A DNA stretch of 64,000 bases, from assembly GCA_013076295.1 (NCBI GenBank), contig RQOL01000664.1, positions 1-64,000 of the forward strand, written 5' to 3'. Below are positions 24,502 to 36,406 of the stretch, in pieces. Position 1 is the stretch's first letter. Each line of letters starts with the position of its first letter. A model generated the notes under the pieces. The model was not told the origin of the DNA and did not search any database. It saw only the letters and a program-made list of their open reading frames with translations. Made by a program: the position numbers and the translations under genes. The stretch is from Sanderia malayensis (Eukaryota > Cnidaria > Scyphozoa > Semaeostomeae > Pelagiidae).

Positions 24502-25339
24502 TCTAATATATATATTCTGCGGAGTCACGTGACGGGCCGGGATTTCCCAAACTGTGTGATCACAAAGGCTTTTTTCAGCCACGCTCATTCGCCTTCGAAC
24601 TTACATCAAAATGTTCCCCTTCTCGAGTAGACCAAGGTTACGGTTTTTGTTTTTCGATTTCTCCCTTATTTTCGAAATAATTTCCACGTGTTTTCAATTC
24701 CCGTGCTTTTAATTGTTATTTCATTGTTATTTGATTAAACCCTGGTACCCGTTGATGGTGATTTATTTGACGTCACAATAGAACCGTCGAAAATTCTGCC
24801 ACATTTTATTTCAACTACCCGTTTCTCTTCTGGTTTTACTCTTCGTGTACGAGCTGATTATTTTTTGTTGTAAAGACCTGATAATTGTGTCAAAGACCTC
24901 GGCGGGGGAAGTACATTTGAACAGGTGGTAGCTTTTTTTTGTTTTTTCCATGAAATAGTTGTAGATTTTGGAGTAGGCGACCACCATTGTTGCTTCGAGA
25001 AGCTTGCGAGGCGACCTTCACAATTCGATGCAAACAATGTCAAAGTTTTGGGCCCTATTTTGGCAACTATGTATTCAGAAAACGTTAATAATGTTTAACA
25101 CTTAAGGTTTGGTGTATTTAACGTTTAGTATACTTATATCTACCAACACTAAATTGGTGTAATGATTTTTTCTTCACTTAAATAAGGGTGTCATGAAACT
25201 GGGGGGGGTTTATAAGACGCATGTTTTAGTTTTCCACATTAAGTTAGTACGTCACTCTACGATGACACGGGGGTTTTGATCTCCACCCAAAGTGGAACAC
25301 GCCCTCAGGGAAGCGAGCGTAGCGAGCGCCTCCGGCTAG
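24502..25339 (+). mobile_element. non-autonomous Helitron, subfamily 1 (unit B)
   Basis: TCTAATATATA start, CTAG end at 25336-25339, about 838 bp. Nearly identical to 10477-11317, with markedly fewer one-base losses than the rest of unit B. Confidence 0.7.
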
Positions 25340-26551
25340 TCTAATATATATTTTCTGTGATGTCACGTGACGACGCACTTTCCTTGCCAAAAACAATAGA
25401 TTCGACCAGAAACAATAGGTCGAACGCCCAAAAACAATGGGCCGAAACGGCGAACCGTGTAATCACAGGCTTTTTTGTATGTGGATATATGGCAATGAAA
25501 TTCACACTGAATGCTTAGTTTCATAATTTAACCAGGGTAATGGATTTTTTTTTCCGATTTTCTCCCAAATTATTGAATTATTCCATTAATTATTCTGTTA
25601 ATTGTGCTATCACGAAAAAACTACGGTTTACGCTGGCGAAACTTCCAAATTCGTGTCCCGAACTCCATTTTCGAACAGAGTATTCGCTCTTCACGTGACC
25701 CGTTTCGCCTTTTGCTGTAACTTGATTGGCTCCTTTCGCGTGACCCACGTGGGTTGTCGATCAATCTTCGCTTCTCGCCCTCGGTTGCGGGCGACGCATG
25801 CAAATTTTCGGTCGTTTTTCGTTATTCGCCCTCAGTTGCAGCAGGTACACTTTTGTTTTGCACACAAAGGGCGCCTTTCAAAGTGTTTTACGAGCACAAT
25901 TTTCTTTGTAAAGAGCTGCTAATTGTTTCAAAGACCCTAGAGAGTTGCAGGAAACAATTGGGAACACAGGTGATAGCTTTGTTTAGTATTTTGAGTTGAA
26001 ATAGTTGTAGTTTTTGTAGTAGGCGTTGCTTCGGCATGCTTGCAACGCTTAGGCCCAATGAAAACAAAGTCAAAGTTATGAATTTTTCAGGCGCTATTTG
26101 CACGATTTTCCCCATTTAAACTTTCCACAAGTGTTTGTATGTTTGTATAGTAGGTAAGTAGTATAGTATGTATAGTATGTTTTTATAGTAGGTATAGTAG
26201 GTATAGTATGTTTATGTAGGTATAGTATGTATAGTATGTGTATAGTAGGTATAGTATGTTGTTATAGAGGTATAGTATGTATAGTATGTTTTTATAGTAG
26301 GTATAGTATGTATATAGTAGGTATAGTATGTTTTTATAGGTATGTATAGTTATAGTATGTATAGTAGGTATAGTATGTATAGTATGTTTTATAGTAGGTA
26401 TAGTAGGGTATAGTATGTTGGTATAGTATGTATGTATGTTATGTATGTATGGGCATGAGCGGGAGCGAATGCAGCGCGCGAAGTGCGCCAACCAGATTAA
26501 ACTTTGTTTACTTCACGGGCTCCGGGGAGGGAGTGAAGCGACCGAACCCGG
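25340..26551 (+). mobile_element. non-autonomous Helitron, subfamily 2 (unit B), 3' end uncertain
   Basis: Counterpart of 11318-12521. It starts TCTAATATATATTTTCTGTG after CTAG, contains the GTATAG array at 26137-26450, and ends near CCCGGCTCATG. No coding sequence. Confidence 0.5.
26137..26450 (+). repeat. GTATAG-type microsatellite (unit B)
   Basis: Counterpart of 12130-12420 with irregular block lengths. Confidence 0.9.
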
Positions 26552-26620
26552 CTCATGTATGTATGTATGTATGTATGTATGTATCTTTGTATGTATCTTT
26601 GTATGTATGTATGTATGTAT

Positions 26621-27005
26621 GGGCATGAGCGTCAGCGAATGCAGCGCACGAAGTGCGCCCTATCAGTCAATGTTTCTTGGTAATAGATAGACAGGCGAGC
26701 GCAGCGAGCTAACTGATTGTACGTGGGGTTGAAAGAGGCATGAGCGAAGCGAATGCAGCGCAGAAGTGCGCCCTATCAGCAATGTTTCTTGATAATAGAT
26801 AGACAGGCGGCGCAGCGAGCTACCATTGTAGTTGGGTGAAGAGGCATGAGAAGCGAATGAGGCACAAAGTGCGCCCTATCAGTCAATGTTTCTTGATAAT
26901 AGATAGACAGGCGAGCGCAGCGAGCTAACCATTGTAGTGGGTTGAATGAGGCATGAGCGAAGCGAATGCAGCGCACGAAGTGCGCCCTATCAGTCAATGT
27001 TTCTT
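26621..27005 (+). repeat. 114-bp minisatellite, about 3.5 units, error-rich (unit B)
   Basis: Same unit as 12578-13085. At 26770-26960 bases are missing from many motifs (GCGGCGCAGC, CTACCATTGTAGTTGGG, CATGAGAAGCG). This looks like raw-read error rather than repeat evolution. Confidence 0.85.
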
Positions 27006-27662
27006 GATAATATACAACATATATATATTAGATAGTGTGATACAAGATAGTATTGCATGATTGTATATATATAGTATCATACAGTATAGTATTGCATGGT
27101 CATGTATAGTATTTTTGAGTATGAGTAGCATTGTATTTATAATTTTATTTTTATGTTGCATTGATAGTATGTTCAAGCAGTTTTTTAAGTCTTTGTAGGC
27201 AATCATATGTTCTCCAATTTGTTATATATTTATATTTAGTATAGAAATATTGTTAATATATTTTTATATACTTTGTAGTACCCTTCATTGATAAATACAC
27301 AGAGAATGAAGAAGATGCATGATTGATGATAGAATATTAAGAACACACAACAAAGGTTGAAAGGAGATGACGTCAACTTATAAATTTTATAGTTGCAACA
27401 AAAACTGTATATCTTACAACATAAATGTACTATTTACCTGAATATAATTTACCAGTGAAGCGTGCAACATTACATATGCTTCTCTTGAAAAGTCTTCATT
27501 TTTGTAGTCATTTCTCATAACTAAATTTCACACTATCAGGCCACTACCAGGATATTTCCACCACACATATTAACAATATTTACGCATTCTGTGACATTTC
27601 CAGGAGGCCTCGATATCAGTTATCTATATTTTATTATACGAGGCCATCTTCAATCTGTTGCC
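27006..27662 (+). other. AT-rich segment upstream of the unrecognised gene
   Basis: Collinear with 13086-13759. It contains a TGACGTCA-type palindrome near 27368 and pyrimidine-rich stretches. No gene seen. It is a candidate promoter region for the reading frame that starts at 27663. Confidence 0.4.
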
Positions 27663-29452
27663 ATGGTGTTCATATTCAAAATTATCTTCACAACGCAACG
27701 CGCCAAAAATATTTTCCGTTCGTGTTCATCACTGTCAAAAGTAGAGCCACAAGTCAACAGGTAAATTGTTTTTAACTCATTACTAATAATTTATACTTTT
27801 ACATATAATAAAGACATTTACAAATAATGCCCAAATTTATTACTTTTTATTATTTCTCATGCCCATACATGCACAACTAGTATTTCCATGTATTTAATCA
27901 CTGATGATATTCCTTTTCCAGTCTTCGTTTAGTTTTCGTTGTTGAACCTTCCTATATGAAGAAAAAAAGATTTCGGTATGTACTTTCAGTTCAATGCTAT
28001 TTGGATAATGAATTTTCCTTTACTATTATGATCACCAACAGATGTGTAACTTACTACTTACCATTTCAATCACAATTATCTTATTCTTTTTCCAGTATTT
28101 GCAGTTTGGCAGTTGCCCTGCCATTGATTTTTATTTTGTTTAGCATATTTTCGGTATGTACTTTCAGTTCAATATTACTTGCATAACGAGGTTCTCCATT
28201 ACTATTGTCTTCACCAAGCATATGTACAACTTACTATTAGCATTTAAATCACAATTATCTTCTTCTTTTCAGTATTTGCAGTTTGGCAGTTGCCCTTTCA
28301 TTTTTATTTCGTTCAGATTTTCGGTATGTACTTCAGTTCAATGTTAATTAGATAATGAGATTTTCCTTTACTATTATGATCACCAACCATATGTATTAAT
28401 TACTACTTACCATTTAAATCACAATTATCTTTTTCCAGTATTTGCAGTTTGGCAGTTGCCCTTTATTTTTAATTTTCTTCAGATTTTCGGTATGTGCTTT
28501 CATTTCCATGTTAATAAGATAATGAGATTCTCCATTACTATTATCTTCACCAAGCATAGGTATAACTTACTACTTACCATTTCAACCACAATTATCTTAT
28601 TCTTTTTCCACCATTTCCAGTTTGGCCTTTGATTTCTACTTTGTTCATATTTTGGTATGTACTTTTCTTTCAATGTCATTTACATAATGAGATTCTCCAT
28701 TAATATTATGTTCACAAAGCATATGTATAACTTACTGCTTATGATTTGAATCACTATTATCTTATTGCTTTTCCAGTATTTGCAGTTTGGTAACTATCCT
28801 TTGATTTTGTATGATATTATATTATTTTGCAACAGTACTGCTTCATGTAAATATATTCTTTTTTCACATATCAATGATTAAAGAAAAACTACTTTTATTT
28901 GTTTGCTTTAAGTTCGCTATGGCTACAAGTGCTAAAAGAAAGCCTGAGCCAGAAAAAAAAATAGTTGTATGGCTTGGTGATAAATTCAAAGTAATTATAG
29001 CTAATATATTAATTCATATTTCATCAGTTTTTAAGCACTTCATTATAATTAATTCAATTCTGTCATTCTTGCTTTTGTATCCTAGGAAATAACATACAGA
29101 GACATTTTAGTCTCAAGAGGGAATGTGCTGCCCAATTCGAAGAATTGGGCAGGAACAAAAAGTTCTCCTTGAACGACAAGGAGGGGAGGAGACTCCCCAC
29201 AAAAGACATAATGTAAGTATACCTTCTGTATTTGAAGCTCAGTTGTTCTATTGATATCTTCCAGATATTGTATAATATCCTTCCACCAAAAAACAACCTG
29301 TAACATAATTGTGTATTCACAGATCACAGAAGGAGGCCTTTATTAAAATTGGCAGAGGCCAAAGAAAGGCAAAACAAGAGAAAAAGGGTGGGAAGGCCAC
29401 CCAAGAATTTTCTAGAACTTTGATGGTGGCCATGCCCACCCAAAGGCTATAA
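27663..29452 (+). CDS. unrecognised eight-exon gene with duplicated micro-exons (prediction)
   Basis: A single frame can be followed through GT-AG exons at 27663-27760, 27922-27975, 28096-28153, 28273-28323, 28439-28489, 28913-28990, 29100-29212 and 29323-29452, about 210 codons. Exons 3-5 derive from tandem ~170-bp units. Exons 4 and 5 are both 51 nt, phase 0, and encode near-identical hydrophobic segments (LQFGSCP then F/I/L-rich), so the middle could be membrane-embedded. The C-terminal exons are polar and basic (KRKPEPEKK, FEELGRNKKF, KKGGKATQEF). Donors (GTATGT, GTAAGT) and acceptors (TTTTCCAG) are good. One further unit (28621-28654) would introduce a stop and must be skipped. A shorter alternative starts at the ATG at 28919 and uses only the last three exons (about 104 residues). 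I recognise no family, and transcription is unproven. Confidence 0.4.
27910..28810 (+). repeat. tandem ~170-bp repeat, each unit an intron plus an exon-like block
   Basis: Five to six units spaced 174, 177, 166, about 170 and about 170. Each holds a pyrimidine tract ending TTTTCCAG, a block beginning TATTTGCAGTTTGGCAG, and then TTTTCGGTATGTACTTTCA. The first unit has a different exon-like block (27922-27975) inside the same intronic frame. The fifth is degenerate. The splice-like signals are the best conserved parts. Confidence 0.75.
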
Positions 29453-31305
29453 AAATTATGCAGGACATGTGTAAATAGTTTCTTAACTAATTTACACATG
29501 TCCTGTTTTTGACCATGCATGAAAGAGACAATCATGAAATCAAAACCACTACATTAACACAAAATATAAAGTAAAATTATCCACTTTTCCATACAAAAAA
29601 TTTTTAAAACATTTCACATTTTTTGTTCATGCATGGTCAAAGTTTTATTATTCCTAATATATTTGTTCATATTATATGTTCCAAATGTTCTATTTTATAT
29701 GTTCCAAATGTTCCAAATTATATGTTCCAGTATTTTTAATATTTCAAGCACATTTTTAATAATTCAGAAAGCTTTATCAGTTATAAATGTTGACATGATT
29801 TCGTTGCAAAACCTTCACTTAATAACTTACCCAATGCATGGTATTCACTTTCATGAATGCGATGTTGCAGTTGCACCAGATAACGGTGGTCATTTATTCC
29901 CAGTATGATTCTTTTTTAAGCGATTTTTGCAATCTAAACTCAGAAAATGAAACTGGAGTTAACACATTTTGAACAGTGAGTCAAAATACTTTATACATAC
30001 TCTTCAGATGGAAATGATTTAAGAAGATGCAGTTGGATTCTCACCATGCGTTTCTTCCTCATCAAACTATACTTGGCATGCCATTGCCATGATGTAGATG
30101 TAATGATGTCATTCAATTTCACGTGCAATTTCGCCCTCCTACCTTTTTAACTCTGAGGGATGAGGGGAATTCCCTTTTCACTAACAAGTTTCCCGCCTTT
30201 TTAAGCACCTGACGTGTATAAACCAATCGTGGGAGCTGTATAGTACAATAGAAATCCCGCCTCTGATTATTCGCACAATTAGATTTTGCCTAATTTAATT
30301 TAGTTGTCGAAGTTATCGATAGGATATAATTATATTGAATTATTTATCGCTGAGTAAGTATTACGAATGTTGTTTTTTCTAGCAACCTATCATTATAACC
30401 TAAACAGCTTTTCATCGCTATTTCCCTTAATAAATGTCAATATTTTTTGTTCTTCTTTCTATGCATTTCATGGCAAGAACAGGTTACGTGTTGTTCAGGC
30501 ATCATATTTTTTATTAAATATTTATTTCAAGTTTATTAATAACTATTATCTTTCTTTTCTTACCATAGTTTTGAAAGACACAAGGCTCGGTAAGAAATGA
30601 ATTTATTCATTGCAGTTTTTCCTTCTCAGTATACCTCTTTAATTATTTGTTTACTTATAAAAAGAGGCCCACTTTGGTCGATTTTCAAATAACGGACACC
30701 TCCCTTTTACAAACTTCTTTCAATAATTATGAAATGATATCTTCGTTACTTATGATTTTTATGTAACCTATGTGCAGCGAGCTACTCTTTACCACGGATA
30801 AAAACATCATTTTTTTTTATGCATCTGGAATATTATGAAGAAACATTTATGGCGCCGTTTTTAACAAATTTACCCTGTAACCAAATTTGTTGAATTCTTG
30901 ATAACTGCCCTGGATTCAACAAGTTAATTTTCATTACGTACAGGTTTTCGGAGCCTCTTTTATGATTCGTTTATTCATGTCAACAATAATTTTGATTTCA
31001 ATTTACTTTCTTCCATTTTAGTAGCTGTTTACATTACAGAAACGAGCGCAGTTTAACGTGAGGGTTTTCATAAAATTTACATTATATTACATAGCATTAC
31101 TTTTATAACAATGATTTATTTACAACACTATACTTAACACTACCATACTCTTTAAATACATAATATTTACTTCTTTGTGTTGCAGCTTTACACAGGGCTA
31201 TAATTATTTCCATTGTTGTTGCTATTGAGGCCAAGCAATAACATTTACAATAATATTGCCTAATTTAATTTGTCCCTGCTTCTTTTCCATATCACAACTT
31301 GCACC
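29453..31305 (+). other. AT-rich leader before RepHel C
   Basis: Counterpart of 648-2400, including about 80 bases (30690-30768) absent from A and B. No gene seen. Confidence 0.5.
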
Positions 31306-34300
31306 ATGCCGCGTAAGTCCAGGAAAAGTATAACGGGCGACAGGCGTAGAAATCAAGTGCGGGAGAATGTGCAGCATAGGAGACAGATCAATCAACAGCT
31401 TCCACCTCAACAGACAGGAAATGCCGATAACGTACTTGCAGCAGTCAACGATCTTCAACAATTGCAGCTCGAAAACCGTCAGCTAGAAGCCCCTGAATAT
31501 CAGCCATTTCCAGCACAGTATCCTCTTCCAGAGATACAGCCAATGGAGATGGACATGGAACCAGAGCTTCCCATTCTGAACCAAGGCTTCCAGCAGCAGA
31601 ACAGCCTGCAGACATCGAGATGCACGACGCAGTTCCAGTACCCAATGAAAATCAGATACCAGAACCCGTTGAAGATCAGCAAATGCAAGTTGGCAACCCT
31701 GTCCCTGAGAACAATGAAGCTGAAAACCTCATCCCCTTATCGCCATTACCCCACCACTTGAATAAAATGACCGGAACATGCATTCATTGTGGTGCAAAGT
31801 ACTTCAAAGAAGAACTTAACTCCCGAAAACAATACAACAAGTGTTGTATGGGAGGTTTAATCACTCTGGATCAAATTGAACCACCTCAAACAGTGTCATG
31901 CATTTGTACACTGGTGATACTGCCGAATCAAAGTATTTCTTAAAGCACTTCCGCCAATACAACTCACTAATGGCCATGGCATCATGGAAGGCTAATATTG
32001 TACGTCATGCTAGAGCTGGACCACCAGTTATCACAATTCATGGAAAGGCATATCACATGACTGGTAACTGATACAATATGATTCCAGTCATTATCAATAA
32101 AACGTATTATTTGTTTATGCTGGCTACGATTGAATTTTTGTTTCCCTAACTTATGCTTTGAATCATTAACAGGTGTAACAGAAACAGACAGATCCAGAAA
32201 ATATGCAGAACTGTACATCATGGATACGCAACAAGCATTGCAGGAACGGCAAAACACTGCAGGAGAACAGCGTCTTGATTTGGACATTGTTGCACTTCTC
32301 CAGAATGAATTAATGGCAGTCAATCGATTTGCACAACATTTTCGAAGCATGGGTGAAATATTGGAGGAACAGCGGCAGCAAGATATTGCAAACGATCAGC
32401 CTGTTCCGACATTCAAAATGATCATAACAGGTCGCCCACAACAAGATTGCAGATACGATAATCCAACTGCCAGAGAAATTGCAGCTATATATACTGTACA
32501 AAATGGAGGTGCACCAAATCCTGACGACAGAGAACTGCAAGTTCAAACAAGACGCGGAGATCTCATGAAGATTTACGCAACCAGTCCAAGTGCCGATCCT
32601 CTCACGTATCCATTGATGTTCTTTCACGGTGACAGAGGATACAGTTTGGACCTTCAACGGTTGCCTACTGCAAATGTAAGAGATCGACACCACATCAATC
32701 GTGATCGCTGTACAAGACTGACTCTCACCGAATACTATTTATACACAATCCAAATCAGGGATGCATTCTCAGCCATCCACATTGCATCACTTCTATTTCA
32801 ACAGTATCTGGTAGATGCATATACGAAGATAGAAGGCAATAAACTGCACTGGATTATGAATAATCAACGTCAGCTTCGTGTTGACACATATCGTGGCCTG
32901 ATGGATCATCTCCACAGAAGAGCTGAAATCGAAAACCAGATGGCCAGGGCTAACAATCCGAATCAGCCCGTACATATTGATGTTGGCCGTGTTATCATTC
33001 TACCCTCAACATTTCCTGGCAGCCAAAGAAACATGTATCAACACTTTCAAGATGCAATGACAATCGTAAGGAAGTATGGCAAGCCAGACATCTTCCTCAC
33101 AATGACTGCCAATCCTAAATGGAAGGAGATAGAAGAAAACATTCTACCACACCAGACGGCCAATGATCGACCGGACATTGTCACACGAGTATTTCAACTC
33201 AAACTCAAAGAACTACTTGAAGACATTCTGCACAAGCACATTCTTGGACATGTCACAGCTCATGTGTATGTCATAGAATTTCAGAAGAGAGGACTACCAC
33301 ACGCACATATGATTCTGTTTCTTTCACAAGCTGATAAACCGAGAACACCACAACAGGTATTTTTGAAATGTACTACTAATTCTATCTCTCATTCCTAAAT
33401 TGATATCCAATGCACAGTACAGCTATTCTGTACGTCATTTCTATTATAAAATTGTTGATTATCATTATCAGGTGGATCAACTGATATCAGCAGAGATTCC
33501 AGACCCACAGGATGCAAAATACCACAAGTTGGTCCTAAAACACATGACACATGGACCCTGTGGAAATTTAAATCCTCGATGTGTATGCATGGAAAACAAC
33601 AAATGCAAAAAGCACTTTCCGAAAGAACAAGTTGCTGAAACTCAAATCAATGTCAACGGCTATCCTCTCTACAGACGACGCTGTCTTCATCCAGTCAATG
33701 TGAATAATCGCATTTTGGATGATACTTGGGTAGTGCCACACAACAGACACCTAATCATCAAATATCAGTGTCATATCAACGTGGAAATATGCAGTACAGT
33801 AAAAAGTGTCAAGTACATTTTCAATTATATCCACAAAGGACATGATATGGCACATGTTGAAATTCTTGAAGAAAATCAACAACAAGTACCTCAAGATATT
33901 GAACACGACGAGGTGCGCCAATACATCAACGCAAGATATATTGGACCACATGAAGCTGTCTATCGGCTTATGCAGTTTCCCATGCACGACAAAGCCACAC
34001 AGTCAAACGGCTTTCTGTTCATCTACCATTTGAGCAACAAGTCATCTTTCATGACAATGATGACGAACAAAGACTCAACAACATTGGTGATAGAACAACA
34101 CTTACAGCATGGTTTGAACTCAACCAGCAAGATCCAGCTGCACGTCAGTACCTCTACCATGAGATACCAGAGCATTATGTCTTCCAGGAACGTTCCAAAA
34201 CATGGACAGCCAGACAACGAAGAACAATGCCAATCATTGGTAGAGTAACTCAAGTGCAGCCGAGACCTTGCGAGCAAAAATTTGCACTCAGACTTTTGCT

Positions 34301-36406
34301 ATTGCATCAACAAGGAGCTACTTCATTTGAAGACCTTCGTACAGTAGAAGGTAATCTATGTGACTCCTTCAAAGATGCAGCACTAGCTCTAGGGCTATTA
34401 GAAGATGATGCCGAAGTCACATGTTGCCTTGATGAAGCTGTCATCTTCAATATGCCTTCACAACTCAGACAGTTGTTTGCATCATTGCTACTCTTTCAAA
34501 CGCCATCAGACATCAGAACTCTCTTCAATGCCTTCAAAGAAGCAATGAGTGAAGACTTTGTCAGACGTGATCAACTTAACAATCCAGACATAACCTTCCA
34601 AGACAGACACATGTATCAATGTCTACTTGATATTGACAACAATTTGAAGGTTCATGGTTTGTCCATCACGAATTACGATCACCTTCCTCAGCTACCGGCC
34701 GACTTTGTCATTCACGAACAAGGTGATTTACAACTTAACATGATGATATTCACTGTAATAATTTAGCCAACATATACTCCTATTTATCCCAAATGAAACT
34801 GTTGTTTATGTTTTCAGAGGAAGATCACATGGATGTTGAAAACGAAAGAGAGCAAGGAGAAGAAATGCGCGCTGCATTGAATCCAGAACAACGAGTTGTT
34901 TACACAGCCATTATTGGAGCAATTGACGCGCAATCTGAACAGAACTGTCACTTTCTCGACGGACCAGCTGGCACAGGGAAAACATTTCTCTACACACGTT
35001 GGTTCGTAATCTTCATGCATCTGGACACAAAGTTCAGTGCATGGCTTGGTCAGGAATTGCAGCAGCACTACTTATCAATGCAGAACATCGCATTCGCAAT
35101 TCCAAATTCCAATACCATGAAGCTGGAATCAACATGCAATGTCAAGAGACAGAGCCGAAGAGCACAGCTGTTGCGTGAAACAACCCTGTTCATATGGGAT
35201 GAAGCTTCAATGATACCAGCATTGGCATTACAAGCAGTTGACAGACTGCTTCGGGATATCACAAGAGTTGAAAAGCCATTTGGTGGCAAATTCATGTTAC
35301 TTGGTGGCGATTTCAGACAGGTCTTACCTGTTGTTCCCAAAGCAGGAAGGGAGAAAATCGTATCAGAGAGTCTTAAATCATATCAAATCAGTGATTTGTG
35401 GGCACAGTTTCAACAACATCGCCTGCACACAAACATGAGAGCTGTTCAAGATGAATCTTACAGAGAATTCTCAGAATGGCTCCTAAGACTCGGCAATAAA
35501 CAAGAACCACATGATGCACTTGACAATATCACTTTGCCACATCAAATATGCACATCTTCGCAAGAGGAATGCTCAACTTCATATATCCCCAGCCTAATAC
35601 ACCACAGTCGCGCCTCATGCTGGATCCGGTAACCATGTCAGAACGTTGTTGTCTTACCCCAAAGAATGACTTTTCACATCAAATCAATGACATCATTCTG
35701 GAAAGACTACAGACTCCTGACAGAACATACTACAGCACAGACAGTGTGATAACAGAGGATCCAGATGAGGAGGCGGCATATCCAATTGAGTTTATCAACA
35801 ATCTAACTCCTAACGGAATGCCATTACATCGACTTAGACTCAAGGTATAATCTTGCTATGTAATGATTACGTATACATGAATTGAAGTCCACATTAATAG
35901 CACTTTTTAAAGCCTGATTATCCTTCATTATCATCACAGTACTATAATGCAATACACATTGTTATTTGCAACTCTCTTTGTTTAAGGTTGGTGCAACAAT
36001 AATTCTTCTAAGGAATCTAAATCCAAAGAAAGGTCTTTGCAACGGCACTAGACTTATTATACGCCATCTCCGACGTAACGTGATCACAGCAGAGATCATC
36101 ACGAAGGAACACAGAGGCCAGCAGGTCATGATTCCCAGAATAACATTGTCAACACAAGACACGGAGATGCCGTTCAACATCAAGCGACGGCAATTTCCAG
36201 TCAGACTAGCATACTGCCTTACTATCAATAAGGCACAGGGACAATCTCTCAGGTATGTTGGTTTGTATTTACTTGAGCCCGTGTTCACACATGGTCAGTT
36301 ATATTTGGCCATGTCAAGAGCAACATCATTTGACGGGCTCAAAGTATTCCTCCCAGAGGAAACACACAGGAAGACAAAAAACATTGTCTTCCAAGAAGTC
36401 CTGTAA
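31306..36406 (+). pseudogene. Helitron RepHel, copy C (several frameshifts)
   Basis: Exons at 31306-32063, 32173-33356, 33472-34754, 34820-35844 and 35987-36406, start ATG in GCACCATGCC. Exon 2, with the PHAH motif, and exon 5, with the helicase C-terminal motifs, are fully open. One-base losses break exon 1 (about 31583 and 31888), exon 3 (about 33991) and exon 4 (about 34994, within the Walker A neighbourhood, and 35568). The catalytic tyrosine segment reads KYIFNYIHKG (K to N against A). The exons are about 96-97% like A, whereas introns 1 and 4 are largely different in sequence. It is the most diverged of the three tandem copies and is probably inactive as assembled. Confidence 0.88.
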
